Counted from the first letter of the stretch, positions 36,683 through 46,070 are shown. The stretch is DNA of 64,000 nt from Flavobacteriaceae bacterium (GCA_947453885.1 CANGIF010000004.1:60599-124598), one strand, 5' to 3'. Numbers and translations: made by a program. The notes: generated by a model not told the origin, from the sequence alone.

Positions 36683-37876
36683 ATGATAAACCCTTCTGCA
36701 ATAGGATGGATTGATAAATATTTTATTGAACAAAATCCCTTGTTCGATACTAAATTAATTGACACTCTTACATTTTATAACAATATCCGAAAAACAGGGC
36801 TTATTTACGGACACATCATTTCAATAAATTCGCAACCTGTAATTGATATTAGTACTTGGAAAATAGATGAAATTTCAAAAGTAGCTTTACTCACTTCTTT
36901 ATTTGAAACCTATAGCGTTACAAAAAAAAGTTCCGATATACAGCATTTCATTTCAGCTGCTGTAGCTTTTTATACTGAAATGACTCCAAAAGATTTTGGT
37001 TTTTTTACTAAAATAATTCATCCAACAGCAACTTCAAAACTTGAAAATTTAATTGATGCTAGAGTTCAAACTAACAAAGATGTAATTAGCAAAAATTTTT
37101 CAAACATAGTTACAAATGCATTGTTATTTGTTGATGTTTTAGCTTTTCAAAAATACCTTATTGAAGGAGCTATTCCTGAAAAATATTTAAAAAAAATTGA
37201 GGAATTGATACTCAATATCGTTTCATTAACTTTACAGGTTAAAACTAAAAAATCAGTACATGATGATTTATTACTCAAACTTTTTGAAGCATCTGCTCGA
37301 TATACTAAATTTTCTGAGATAGAATTTCAAACTTTTGAAAGCTTGCCTTTTCAATACTTTAAAGAAGATTTTGAACGCTATTATTTTGTAGATTTAGCTG
37401 GAATTACACTTTGGAGTGATGGCGTTATAGAAAATGAAGAAATTTATTTTCTATACAAATTAGCAGAAATAATGCATGTTCCAGATGATTTTGTGAAAGA
37501 AAGTTTAGAAAAAACAAATGCGTTTATTTCAAATCACAAATCTGAAATCCAGTATTTTAACAATTCTAATCCCGTAAAAAACTTTTACGATCAAACTTCA
37601 CAAAATGTTGCTACTCTAATTGTGCGAAATAAAAAAAGATTATTAAAAGAACTTTCTGAAAGCAAAGAACTTGTAGTACTTTTGGCCGTATCCACAAGAA
37701 GAGATTTAAACAGTTCAGAAAAAAGAAAAGTAAAAAAACAATTATTAGATATTTGTAAAAGTATTCCTTCTTTAACCATTTTTTTACTCCCAGGTGGAAG
37801 TTTGTTGCTTCCTATATTGGTAAAATTCATACCAAAACTATTGCCTTCCGCATTTAATGAAAATTTAGAAGATTAA
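36683..37876 (+). CDS. LETM1-related (biofilm-associated type) protein
   Basis: The protein has 397 residues. The last ~70 residues, including SEKRKVKKQLLDICKSIPSL, FLLPGGSLLLPILVKFIPKL and LPSAFNE, match the ribosome-binding-like core of LETM1 proteins. This is the form carried by Bacteroidota proteins named LETM1-related biofilm-associated protein. A TerB-like acidic helical region precedes it (DLAGITLWSDGVIENEEIYFLYKLAEIM, ~245-275). There is no signal peptide; the hydrophobic LLPGGSLLLPILVKFI segment may touch the membrane. Its 3' end overlaps the converging carbonic anhydrase gene by four bases. The biofilm link is family knowledge; the molecular role is not established. Confidence 0.82.
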   Translation: MINPSAIGWIDKYFIEQNPLFDTKLIDTLTFYNNIRKTGLIYGHIISINSQPVIDISTWKIDEISKVALLTSLFETYSVTKKSSDIQHFISAAVAFYTEMTPKDFGFFTKIIHPTATSKLENLIDARVQTNKDVISKNFSNIVTNALLFVDVLAFQKYLIEGAIPEKYLKKIEELILNIVSLTLQVKTKKSVHDDLLLKLFEASARYTKFSEIEFQTFESLPFQYFKEDFERYYFVDLAGITLWSDGVIENEEIYFLYKLAEIMHVPDDFVKESLEKTNAFISNHKSEIQYFNNSNPVKNFYDQTSQNVATLIVRNKKRLLKELSESKELVVLLAVSTRRDLNSSEKRKVKKQLLDICKSIPSLTIFLLPGGSLLLPILVKFIPKLLPSAFNENLED

Positions 37877-38508
37877 AACTTCAATTGATATACCTCTGCT
37901 AAATCTTGATTGGAACTAATGTTTACTTCTAAATCTGTTACAAAACCAGAATTCAAACCATAAGCCCATCCGTGAAGCGTTAACTCCTGCCCTTTTTTCC
38001 ATGCAGATTGAACTATAGAGGTTTTAGACAAATCATAAACTTGTTCTATAACATTAACTTCTACAAATCTATTGAAGCGATCATCTTCGTTAGTAAAACT
38101 ATCCAATTCAGTTTTATGAAGTCTGTAAACATCTTTTATATGTCTAATCCAATTGTCAATAATTCCAATAGAATCATTCCCCATTGCTGCTTTTATACCT
38201 CCACAACCATAATGTCCGCAAACAATAACGTGTTTTACTTTCAAAACATTTACAGCGTAATCTAGAACACTCAGCATGTTCATGTCAGAATGTACAACCA
38301 TGTTTGCTATGTTTCTATGAACAAAAACTTCGCCAGGTTTTGCTCCAATAATTTCATTTGCAGGTACGCGACTATCCGAACACCCTATCCATAACAAAGG
38401 CGGATTTTGACCTTTTGATAAATCTTTAAAATATTCTGGATCAATATTTGTTTGTTCTTCAACCCATTTTTTATTGTTATCCAATATTTTTTTATAAAAA
38501 TCGCTCAT
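37873..38508 (-). CDS. can: Beta-class carbonic anhydrase
   Basis: The enzyme interconverts CO2 and bicarbonate with a zinc ion. It has 211 residues, usual for the beta class. Zinc ligands are Cys in LLWIGCSDSRVPANEI (~42), His and Cys in HVIVCGHYGCGGIKAAM (~98, ~101); the Asp-Arg dyad is in CSDSRV. It has no signal peptide, so it should be cytoplasmic. It lies 65 bases downstream of a LysR regulator on the same strand and opposite an operon ending in an SbtA-type bicarbonate transporter. It therefore fits an inorganic-carbon supply module for carboxylases. Confidence 0.95.
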   Translation of the reverse strand: MSDFYKKILDNNKKWVEEQTNIDPEYFKDLSKGQNPPLLWIGCSDSRVPANEIIGAKPGEVFVHRNIANMVVHSDMNMLSVLDYAVNVLKVKHVIVCGHYGCGGIKAAMGNDSIGIIDNWIRHIKDVYRLHKTELDSFTNEDDRFNRFVEVNVIEQVYDLSKTSIVQSAWKKGQELTLHGWAYGLNSGFVTDLEVNISSNQDLAEVYQLKF

Positions 38509-38573
38509 AATAGTAATTTTGAAACATAACGTTTAACGATATAAATGTATTCTATTTTTTTTGAAAATGCGAA

Positions 38574-39497
38574 TTAATATTCAGAAATCCAATCAAAATT
38601 GGAATGTATAATTTCCGACTTGTTTTCTCTAATAAATTTCAAATATGCTTGAGAAACAGGCGAAAGCTTTTTATCTTTCAACCAAATTAGTCTCCAATCG
38701 GATTTTATTGGAAAACCAGGAACAGAAATAATTTGTAATTGTTGATTGTTCAACTCATTTTTACAACCAATTAGCGGCATTATTGAATAGCCAAAACCTG
38801 CTAATAATGCTTGTTTTACTGCTTCATTGGAAGTCAATTGAAGTTTAATTTTAGGTTGAATATTCTTTTTCTCAAAAAATAATTCCATAACGTGTCTGGT
38901 TCCTGAACCTTCTTCTCTATAAATTAAGGGATAATCATTAAAAATATTTTGGCTATTTGAGGAATCAACATTTGGAATGTTTTCTTTGCCCATAACAAAC
39001 AATTTATTCTCTAAAAGCAATTCTGAATCAATTGAAATAGCGCTTGGTAAAACCGATATTAAAGCAAAATCTACTTCGTTAAATTCTAAACTTCTAATGA
39101 CTTTTTGTTTATTAGTAACATCCATTACCAATTCTACATTGGGGTATTTTTTCAAAAAAGCACTTAAGAAAAAAGGCATAACATATTTACCTGTCGATAC
39201 AATTGAAATTCGTAACCTGCCAGCCAAAATATCTTTAAAAGCAAGCGACTTGTATTGTATTTCATCAACTTCATTCAAAATGTTTTTGGCAATACTGGCA
39301 ATTTCATTTCCAAATTCGGTTACAAAAAGTTGCCTGCCTATAATTTCTGTTAATGGAATATCAAACTGATTTTGAAAATTTTTTAATTGAATAGAAACCG
39401 CAGGTTGTGTTAAAAATAATTCTTCAGCTGTTTTGGTAATGCTTTTTGTTTCTACAATACGCAGAAATAATTTAAGTTGATGTAAGGTATAATTCAT
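38574..39497 (-). CDS. LysR-family transcriptional regulator (CbbR/CysB-like)
   Basis: The protein has 307 residues. The N-terminal winged HTH is LKLFLRIVETKSITKTAEELFLTQPAVSIQLKNFQNQF, and the substrate-binding domain starts with LRISIVSTGKYVMPFFLSAFLKKYPNVELVMDV. LysR proteins of this subgroup often sense carbon-fixation or anaplerotic metabolites. It is divergent from icd with nearly mirror-image promoters at 39522-39563 and upstream of can on its own strand. It probably controls both directions, which is inferred. Confidence 0.92.
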   Translation of the reverse strand: MNYTLHQLKLFLRIVETKSITKTAEELFLTQPAVSIQLKNFQNQFDIPLTEIIGRQLFVTEFGNEIASIAKNILNEVDEIQYKSLAFKDILAGRLRISIVSTGKYVMPFFLSAFLKKYPNVELVMDVTNKQKVIRSLEFNEVDFALISVLPSAISIDSELLLENKLFVMGKENIPNVDSSNSQNIFNDYPLIYREEGSGTRHVMELFFEKKNIQPKIKLQLTSNEAVKQALLAGFGYSIMPLIGCKNELNNQQLQIISVPGFPIKSDWRLIWLKDKKLSPVSQAYLKFIRENKSEIIHSNFDWISEY

Positions 39498-39521
39498 AAA
39501 TATATTTTATGTATTGGATAA

Positions 39522-39563
39522 CAAATGTAAATAAAAATATATACATAGAACCTAATACATTTG
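39522..39563. promoter_or_regulatory. Divergent promoters of the LysR gene and icd
   Basis: TACATTTG occurs on the minus strand at 39529-39522 and on the plus strand at 39556-39563. Each lies 24 bases from its start codon (39497 and 39588). The 26 bases between are AT-rich with ATACAT/ATGTAT half-sites that could form the LysR operator. Confidence 0.65.
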
Positions 39564-39587
39564 TCCCATAACTAAAAAACAAAAAAT

Positions 39588-41024
39588 ATGCAACGAATAA
39601 CTATCGCAAAAGGTGACGGAATTGGTCCAGAAATTATGGATGCTACGCTACAAATTATTAAAGCTGCTGGAGCGGCAATTGAAATCGACGAAATTGAAGT
39701 TGGTGAAAAAGTGTATCTATCCGGAAACACATCAGGCATAGCAAAAGAAAGTTGGGATGTTATTACCAAAAACAAAGTGTTTTTAAAAGCACCTATTACA
39801 ACTCCTCAAGGTGGAGGTTACAAAAGTTTGAATGTTACAACAAGAAAATTCCTTGGATTGTATTCTAATGTTCGTCCTTGTGTGAGTTTATACCCTTTTG
39901 TGGCAACCAAACATCCTAAAATGGATATAGTAATTATTCGTGAAAATGAAGAAGATTTATACGCAGGAATTGAACACCAACAAACGGATGAAGTGGTGCA
40001 ATGTCTGAAAATCATCAGTCGGCCTGGTTGTGAAAAAATTGTACGTTATGCTTTTGAATATGCCAAACAGTATGGTCGTAAAAAAGTAACTTGTTTTACA
40101 AAAGATAACATCATGAAACAATCGGACGGATTATTTCATAAAGTTTTTGATGAAATTGGTGAAGAGTACCCTCAAATTGAAAAAGAACATTGGATTATAG
40201 ACATTGGAGCGGCAAAAATGGCAGATACTCCTGAAGTTTTTGACGTTATTGTTACTTTAAATTTATATGGCGATGTACTTTCGGATATAGCAGCTCAAAT
40301 TGCTGGTTCTGTTGGTTTGGCGGGTTCTGCAAATATTGGAGAAGAGTGTGCCATGTTTGAAGCAATTCATGGTTCAGCACCAAGAAGAGCAGGACTAAAC
40401 ATGGCAAATCCTTCGGGTTTATTACAAGGAGCTGTTATGATGCTTAATCACATTGGACAAACAGCTGTTGCAAGTAAAGTTCAAAATGCTTGGTTAAAAA
40501 CACTTGAAGATGGAATCCATACTTATGATATTTATTCAGAAGGAAACAGCAAACAAAAAGTAGGTACTAAAGAATTTGCCGAAGCAATAATTGCCAATTT
40601 AGGTCAAAAACCGTCTTTATTAAAAGCTGTAAGTTATGAAAACAATGATGCGTTAGTACTCCCAAAATATGTCAAAAAAACTCAGGCTAAGAAAGAACTT
40701 GTTGGACACGATGTTTTTGTGCATTGGAATGGAACAGATGCAAATGAATTAGCAGACAAAATAAAGCATATACGTTCTGAAAACGCACAACTAAACATGA
40801 TTACAAATCGTGGTATAAAAGTGTGGCCAGAAGGTTTTAAAGAAACTTTTTGCACCGATCATTGGAGATGTAGGTTTAAAACGGAAAACGGAAAAACACT
40901 CACAAAAATGGCTATTCTAGATTTATTACATCAATTCAATTCTAGTGGCATTGACACAATAAAAACTGAAAACCTTTACTACTTTGACGGTGTTTCAGGA
41001 TTTTCTTTAGGACAAGGACAATAA
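39588..41024 (+). CDS. icd: NADP-type isocitrate dehydrogenase with C-terminal extension
   Basis: The enzyme oxidatively decarboxylates isocitrate to 2-oxoglutarate in the citric acid cycle. It has 478 residues. The beta-decarboxylating dehydrogenase core shows GDGIGPEIM at the start, the substrate loop KSLNVTTRKFLGLYSNVRP (~82-100), IIRENEEDLYAGIEH (~123), the metal-binding NLYGDVLSDIAAQIAGSVGLAGSAN (~225-249) and EAIHGSAPRRAG. Residues ~355-478 are an extra domain with a WPEGFKETFCTDHWRCRF stretch, as in Thermus-like enzymes. The cofactor choice is not certain from what I see. First gene of a six-gene run that ends with sbtA. Confidence 0.92.
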   Translation: MQRITIAKGDGIGPEIMDATLQIIKAAGAAIEIDEIEVGEKVYLSGNTSGIAKESWDVITKNKVFLKAPITTPQGGGYKSLNVTTRKFLGLYSNVRPCVSLYPFVATKHPKMDIVIIRENEEDLYAGIEHQQTDEVVQCLKIISRPGCEKIVRYAFEYAKQYGRKKVTCFTKDNIMKQSDGLFHKVFDEIGEEYPQIEKEHWIIDIGAAKMADTPEVFDVIVTLNLYGDVLSDIAAQIAGSVGLAGSANIGEECAMFEAIHGSAPRRAGLNMANPSGLLQGAVMMLNHIGQTAVASKVQNAWLKTLEDGIHTYDIYSEGNSKQKVGTKEFAEAIIANLGQKPSLLKAVSYENNDALVLPKYVKKTQAKKELVGHDVFVHWNGTDANELADKIKHIRSENAQLNMITNRGIKVWPEGFKETFCTDHWRCRFKTENGKTLTKMAILDLLHQFNSSGIDTIKTENLYYFDGVSGFSLGQGQ

Positions 41025-41048
41025 CAACTAAACTAATACATTTTTCAA

Positions 41049-41291
41049 ATGGAATTCAATTTAATAAACGGCTCTTATACTTCAAATGAGGCTATGCAAT
41101 TGATCACAAAAATTGCTGAAACTAAAATTACTTTTTTAGAATCCAAAATAAGTACGTTTCAAAACGAAGAAGACATAAAAAGCATTGAGAAAAAAATAAT
41201 TGCTTTACAGCAAAATCTCATGGCGTTAAGGGCTGAATCAACTGATCCTCTTCAATCATTTCATATCAGCTGTACAGTTGCTTTTACCTAA
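41049..41291 (+). CDS. Small protein, paralogue of the next gene
   Basis: Eighty residues, EFNLINGSYTSNEAMQLITKIAETKITFLE followed by charged helix, ending HISCTVAFT. It shares the pattern F-x-LI-x-G-x-[YF]-x3-EA-x3-L-x5-TKI with the protein at 41298. No signal peptide or known domain. It sits 24 bases after icd and six bases before its paralogue, apparently in one operon. Function unknown. Confidence 0.75.
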   Translation: MEFNLINGSYTSNEAMQLITKIAETKITFLESKISTFQNEEDIKSIEKKIIALQQNLMALRAESTDPLQSFHISCTVAFT

Positions 41292-41297
41292 TGCACT

Positions 41298-41588
41298 ATG
41301 GAAACAAACTATAACTTCAAACTTATTGACGGGGTTTTTCAACCAACTGAAGCTCAAAAAGTGTTAATGGATTTACTAAATACCAAAATTAATTATCATA
41401 ATTTAGATGCTTTTAGCAATTTTATAAGGTTCAATACCGAAACAGAAAACTCCAAAAAAAGGGTTGAAGCTTTAGTTCAATCAAGTAAAACAATTATGGA
41501 AATAATTGAACTAGCAACTAGAAACAATTTGGAATTGAAAATCAATAGCAACATTACAATTGAACTCCAAGAAAATGTTTCAAAATAG
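41298..41588 (+). CDS. Small protein, paralogue of the preceding gene
   Basis: Ninety-six residues: FKLIDGVFQPTEAQKVLMDLLNTKINYH, then a basic helix and LELKINSNITIEL at the end. Short proteins of this type recur in Bacteroidota without a known role. It overlaps the start of the DUF6671 gene by 14 bases, suggesting coupled translation. Confidence 0.75.
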   Translation: METNYNFKLIDGVFQPTEAQKVLMDLLNTKINYHNLDAFSNFIRFNTETENSKKRVEALVQSSKTIMEIIELATRNNLELKINSNITIELQENVSK

Positions 41589-42399
41589 AATACTGGTCAT
41601 TGCAACCAAACATAAAAAAGAAACCGTAATTGCACCTCTACTAGAAGCAAATTTAAATGTGAAATGCTTTGTTTTAAAGGATTTTGATACCGATTCTTTT
41701 GGAACATTTACTGGTGAAATTGCTCGTAAAGACAATGCTTTTGAAACGGTTCGAAAAAAATGTTTAGCTGCAATGGCTATTTCAAATTGTGACTTAGGAA
41801 TAGCAAGCGAAGGTTCATTTGGACTACATTCAACTGCTTTTTTTGCAAGTGCCAATGAAGAAATTTTGCTTTTTATTGACCTAAAAAACAACCTTGAAAT
41901 TACTACAAGAATACAAACTTTAAACACCAATTTCAATAGTTCAATTATAAAATCGAAAACGGAATTACAATTGTTTGCGGAAACATGTAAATTTCCTTCG
42001 CATGGTTTAATCTTACGATCCGAAAATTCGGAACTAATTGTAAAAGGAATTACTGCTTGGGAGGAATTATATGAACACTTTGAAGCACTAAAAGCAAACT
42101 ATTCCGATATTATTGTCGAAACCGATATGAGAGCACTTTATAATCCTACAAGGATGAAAATTATTGAAAAAACAACTATGCAACTTATTGAAAAGATAAA
42201 TTCTAAATGTCCAAATTGTAATCATCCTGGATTTGGAATTGTGGAAGCAAACAAAGGACTTCGATGCGAACTATGCAACAATCCAACCAACTCCATTTTA
42301 TCATACACTTATCAATGTAGTAATTGTAATTTTAAATCAGAAAAAGCGGCTTCTAAAAAGATGGAAGACCCCATGTATTGTAACTATTGTAATCCTTAA
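41575..42399 (+). CDS. DUF6671-family protein
   Basis: The protein has 274 residues from the ATG at 41575. A start five codons earlier lies deeper in the previous gene. Start IVIATKHKKETVIAPLLE-like sequence, DTDSFGTFTGEIARKDNAFETVRKKC and SEGSFGLHS are the family hallmarks. The C-terminal ~65 residues hold a zinc-ribbon-like set of cysteines (CPNCNHPGFG, CELC, CSNC, CNYC). Cytoplasmic; activity unknown. Position within the icd-sbtA run suggests a link to carbon metabolism, but this is not proven. Confidence 0.82.
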   Translation: MFQNRILVIATKHKKETVIAPLLEANLNVKCFVLKDFDTDSFGTFTGEIARKDNAFETVRKKCLAAMAISNCDLGIASEGSFGLHSTAFFASANEEILLFIDLKNNLEITTRIQTLNTNFNSSIIKSKTELQLFAETCKFPSHGLILRSENSELIVKGITAWEELYEHFEALKANYSDIIVETDMRALYNPTRMKIIEKTTMQLIEKINSKCPNCNHPGFGIVEANKGLRCELCNNPTNSILSYTYQCSNCNFKSEKAASKKMEDPMYCNYCNP

Positions 42400-42405
42400 A
42401 TTGAA

Positions 42406-43362
42406 ATGAATTCAGAATTAGTAGTAGCAAAAAAACTATTAGAACAAGGAGATGTTATAGCTATTCCAACTGAAACAGTTTATGGCTTAGCTGCAAATGC
42501 ATTTAACCAAGAAGCTGTTTCAAAAATTTATGCTATAAAAGAAAGACCCTTATTCAATCCATTAATTGTCCATATAAAAGCAAGCAGTTATTTGGAAACT
42601 ATTGCTCAAAACATACCTCCAAAAGCATGGCAATTGGCAACCGCTTTTTGGCCAGGACCGTTAACATTGGTTTTGGAAAAAAAAGAAATTATTCCTAAAA
42701 TAGTTACTTCTGGAAACGAAACAGTTGCTGTAAGAATTCCCTCCCATCCAATTGCATTAGAATTACTGCATCATTTGGATTTTCCATTAGCCGCACCAAG
42801 CGCAAATCCTTTTGGATACATCAGCCCTACTTGTTCCCAACATGTTAAAAAACAACTTGGTGATAAAATTAGTTTAGTTGTAGAAGGAGGAATATGTTCA
42901 AAAGGAATTGAATCTACCATTCTAGGTTTTGATAATTTTGAGCCTGTTTTGTACCGAGTTGGGGCTATTTCAAAAGAAGAAATTGAAGCTGTAATTGGAA
43001 CAATCCAAATTAAAAACAAATCCACAACTTTGCCCCAAGCTCCTGGGATGTTAAGCAAACATTATGCACCAAAAACTAGGTTTGTAATTAGTACTGACCT
43101 GTCAAAAAGTATTGAGGAAAACCGTAACAAAAAAGTGGGATATCTTTTGTTTTCAAATCAAAATTACGGTTTGAATTCAAAACAATTCATTCAATTATCT
43201 ACAGAAAATAATTTATCGGAAGCTGCTCAAAAACTTTATGCTGCCATGCATGAATTGGATGATCAAAATTTAGATTTAATAGTAGCGGAACGATTTCCTG
43301 ATATTGGAATTGGAATTAGCTTAAATGATAGGCTTCAAAGAGCACAAGAAACAAATTTTTAA
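42406..43362 (+). CDS. L-threonylcarbamoyladenylate synthase (Sua5/YrdC type)
   Basis: Makes threonylcarbamoyl-AMP from threonine, bicarbonate and ATP for the t6A37 modification of ANN-decoding tRNAs. It has 318 residues, the long Sua5 form. Landmarks are VIAIPTETVYGLAANAFN, KERPLFNPLIVHI (KRxxxNPL-type), FWPGPLTLVLEKK, VAVRIPSHPIALELL and PLAAPSANPFGYISPT. The C-terminal Sua5 domain starts after the linker PGMLSKHYAPKTRF. Its use of bicarbonate fits the neighbouring SbtA permease, though the enzyme is a general housekeeping factor. Confidence 0.93.
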   Translation: MNSELVVAKKLLEQGDVIAIPTETVYGLAANAFNQEAVSKIYAIKERPLFNPLIVHIKASSYLETIAQNIPPKAWQLATAFWPGPLTLVLEKKEIIPKIVTSGNETVAVRIPSHPIALELLHHLDFPLAAPSANPFGYISPTCSQHVKKQLGDKISLVVEGGICSKGIESTILGFDNFEPVLYRVGAISKEEIEAVIGTIQIKNKSTTLPQAPGMLSKHYAPKTRFVISTDLSKSIEENRNKKVGYLLFSNQNYGLNSKQFIQLSTENNLSEAAQKLYAAMHELDDQNLDLIVAERFPDIGIGISLNDRLQRAQETNF

Positions 43363-43382
43363 CCTTTTTATTAATTAAAATA

Positions 43383-44339
43383 ATGAATTTCAATCTCTTA
43401 TTAGATAATATTACTAGCCCTGCCCTATTGTTTTTTATTTTAGGCATTTTAGCTGTTCAATTAAAAAGCGATTTGGAAATCCCACCACAATCTTCCAAAT
43501 TTATTTCGCTCTATTTACTTTTTTCCATTGGCTTCAAAGGAGGACAAGAGTTGTCACACAGCCACTTTGATCTAAACATTGCTTGGGCAATTCTGTTTGG
43601 AATTTCAATTTCGATAGCCATTCCTTTTTACACTTTTTTCATTTTAAAAAAGAAATTAGGCGTTGAAAATGCTGGAGCAATTGCGGCATCTTATGGATCG
43701 GTAAGTGCTGTAACTTTTGTAACAGCGGTGTCTTTTTTAGAAGTTCAAAAAGTAACATTCAATGGGCACATGGTAGCCATTATGGCACTTATGGAAGCTC
43801 CTGCAATTATTGTTGGGGTACTTTTAATTACTTGGTTTCAAAAAAATAACACCATCAAAATTTCAGAAATTGCGAAACATTCATTTACAAATGGTAGTGT
43901 TTTGCTAATTCTAGGAAGTTTGCTTATTGGGCTGTTAGCAAATCAAAATCAAGCGGAAGGAATTAAACCCTTTACAACCGATTTATTCAAAGGTTTTTTA
44001 GTTATTTTTCTATTAGACATGGGAATTACCAGTGGAAAAAAATTACATGATTTTATAAAAAACGGATGGTTTACAAGTCTTTTTGCTCTGGTAATTCCTT
44101 TTGTAAATGGTTGTTTAGTTGCCTATCTAAGTCAATTTATTACACCCGAAATAGGTGACCGTTTCATCTTTGCCGTTTTGGCTGCTAGTGCTTCTTATAT
44201 TGCTGTGCCTGCCGCCATGAAAATTGCCGTACCAAAAGCCAATCCCGGTTTGTATTTACCCATGGCTTTGGCTGTTACGTTTCCATTTAACATTACTATT
44301 GGTTTACCTGTTTACTATGCTGTTATTACAATGTTGTAA
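43383..44339 (+). CDS. sbtA: SbtA-type sodium-dependent bicarbonate permease
   Basis: The protein has 318 residues with about ten membrane segments. SPALLFFILGILAVQLKSDLEIP at the N-terminus and FSIGFKGGQELS match the SbtA family, as do the second-repeat features FLVIFLLDMGITSG and ASYIAVPAAMK. It imports bicarbonate with sodium across the inner membrane. With carbonic anhydrase (37873-38508) and the LysR regulator it forms an inorganic-carbon acquisition module around a central-metabolism operon. Bacteroidota use such modules for anaplerotic CO2 fixation. Confidence 0.92.
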   Translation: MNFNLLLDNITSPALLFFILGILAVQLKSDLEIPPQSSKFISLYLLFSIGFKGGQELSHSHFDLNIAWAILFGISISIAIPFYTFFILKKKLGVENAGAIAASYGSVSAVTFVTAVSFLEVQKVTFNGHMVAIMALMEAPAIIVGVLLITWFQKNNTIKISEIAKHSFTNGSVLLILGSLLIGLLANQNQAEGIKPFTTDLFKGFLVIFLLDMGITSGKKLHDFIKNGWFTSLFALVIPFVNGCLVAYLSQFITPEIGDRFIFAVLAASASYIAVPAAMKIAVPKANPGLYLPMALAVTFPFNITIGLPVYYAVITML

Positions 44340-44857
44340 TTATTGACAGAAAATCTAGGGTTATAGTTTAACATGCGTTAAATCTACTTAGTTTACTTAA
44401 TTGCGTTGACTGACCAATTTTTGAACATGTCTTTTTTTGGTTTTCATAGTACTTTAATCAGTTTATCAAAAACAAAAGCTCCTTAATTAAACAACTTAAA
44501 TTTCTATAAAAGCTATTAAATCTATTGATTTATAAAATCTTACTTTCTTGCGTATTCCTACTTATTTTGTCTATGTTATTTGTGTAAGAATAAAAACGAT
44601 TATAATCAATAACAATAATTTCTAATAATTTATACTTATGGATGTCTCACTTATGTGAGACATTTTTTTTATGATTCTTTTGTTTTTCTTTAGCTGCTTC
44701 TTTTAAAATGAAGTTGGTTTTTAGGAATTTTATTTTAAAAAATATCGAAAACTAAAAAAATATTATATTTTTAAATGGAAATATTCCTCTTAATAAAACA
44801 ATGTTTTTGTTTTATCAATTAAAAAGTAAAATAAATACTTTTAAATTTTCTCAAAAC
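44340..44857. other. AT-rich spacer with one terminator
   Basis: About 520 bases with no credible protein gene. A strong terminator hairpin lies at 44642-44671. Because it is 300 bases past the sbtA stop, a small RNA ending there is possible but no matching promoter is convincing. Confidence 0.4.
44642..44671 (+). terminator. Rho-independent terminator
   Basis: ATGTCTCAC pairs with GTGAGACAT over a four-base loop, followed by eight or nine T residues. Confidence 0.88.
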
Positions 44858-44901
44858 ATGATTTATATCATAAACCACACAATGAATCACGTGTAAATTT
44901 G
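44858..44901 (+). promoter_or_regulatory. Crp/Fnr-like operator and -7 box of the respiratory operon
   Basis: ATGAT-TTAT-ATCAT (44858-44871) has the arm length and spacing of Crp/Fnr-superfamily sites (TTGAT-N4-ATCAA). The -7 box TAAATTTG is at 44894-44901. The dyad centre is about 41 bases before the predicted transcription start, the classic activator position. Confidence 0.65.
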
Positions 44902-44933
44902 TCTTAACAATTCATTAACTAAATTAATTAATT

Positions 44934-46070
44934 ATGAAAACACGTATTCCTTTTATTTTTACAACACTTATCGGTTTGATAGCTTTGTTACTTCAAAGCT
45001 GTACGCATGATATTTATGTTGATCCATTAGCCGATCAAAAAGCAGCCTATGACAATGCCGATGCTATAAATGGAGCCAAATTATTTAGTAATTTTCAACA
45101 CGTAGATGCTGGATGGCCACTAGTAACACCAACTGATGCTACAGCCAACCCTTCTTTAGCAAATTTAGTTGGTTGGCCAAATCCAAAGTATGCAGCAGAT
45201 CCAACTCTTACTGATGCAGAAGTTAAAGCTTTTGCTACTTACACAGCACAAACTGGTGTAACAACTCCAACTCCTGCTCCGCAAGCTAATAGAAATTTTT
45301 ATTCTTGCTCTAGTTGTCATCCCGCAGACGGAATGGGAAGAGAAGGCTTTGGAATTTCTAAAAAAACGGCAGCAAATCAGCCGCAATTAGCAACAAATAA
45401 ATTATTAGACTGTAAAACCTGGGAACCTAAAAGATTGTTTGATGCTATTAAAAATGTTGGCGGAAGACAAATAGATGCTACCAAAACAGCAAATGGTTTG
45501 GATTTAACTTTAGGTGGTCAAACACACCCTGATTACAGTAGGATTTTAACAGATGACAAAATTTGGGATATAGTAAAATGGTTAAAAGAAGGTATGTTTA
45601 ATGAAAATAATGATTTATACACACTTACACCTCACAACGGACCTTATCAAACTGTTCAAGCTACCCCAGCTCCTTATGTAACTTATACAAACCTTGGAAG
45701 TGATGGAGATGCCGCTGCTGGCGTAGCTTTTTACGCTCAAAAATGTGCTTACTGCCACGGTGTTGACGGTCATGGTACCACTAATGCTCAAGGGCCTGTA
45801 ATGCCAACTGGTGTTGTGAATCAAACAAATGGTGCAGGATCTGCAAATCCAGCTTCAACAGCAGTTCCAAATCCTAAAATCTATGGGCTTGGTTCTTTCT
45901 TTAGATACAATACTGCTAGTGCTGTGTTTACTGTAATTACTGGAAAATTCGGAAACGTGCCTTGGATGGCTGCTACGCCAATTTCAAAAGACGAAATGAA
46001 AAATTTAATAGCTGCCTTTAAAGACACGAATAGATTTCCTGATTTTACGACTATACTTCCAAATCCGTAA
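44934..46070 (+). CDS. Dihaem c-type cytochrome lipoprotein
   Basis: The protein has 378 residues with a lipoprotein signal ending ALLLQSC. Two haem-attachment sites are CSSCH (~125) and CAYCH (~269), each in a cytochrome-c-like domain (CAYCHGVDGHGTTNAQGPVMP). It should carry electrons on the envelope side. First gene of an eight-gene operon running to 51189, directly behind the Crp/Fnr-like site. The partner of the NrfD/FeS membrane module is not proven. Confidence 0.9.
   Translation: MKTRIPFIFTTLIGLIALLLQSCTHDIYVDPLADQKAAYDNADAINGAKLFSNFQHVDAGWPLVTPTDATANPSLANLVGWPNPKYAADPTLTDAEVKAFATYTAQTGVTTPTPAPQANRNFYSCSSCHPADGMGREGFGISKKTAANQPQLATNKLLDCKTWEPKRLFDAIKNVGGRQIDATKTANGLDLTLGGQTHPDYSRILTDDKIWDIVKWLKEGMFNENNDLYTLTPHNGPYQTVQATPAPYVTYTNLGSDGDAAAGVAFYAQKCAYCHGVDGHGTTNAQGPVMPTGVVNQTNGAGSANPASTAVPNPKIYGLGSFFRYNTASAVFTVITGKFGNVPWMAATPISKDEMKNLIAAFKDTNRFPDFTTILPNP

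Noticed and set aside
44340..44671. Small RNA gene ending at the 44671 terminator
   Set aside because: The hairpin is real but no convincing promoter or conserved structure was found upstream; left as an intergenic note only.
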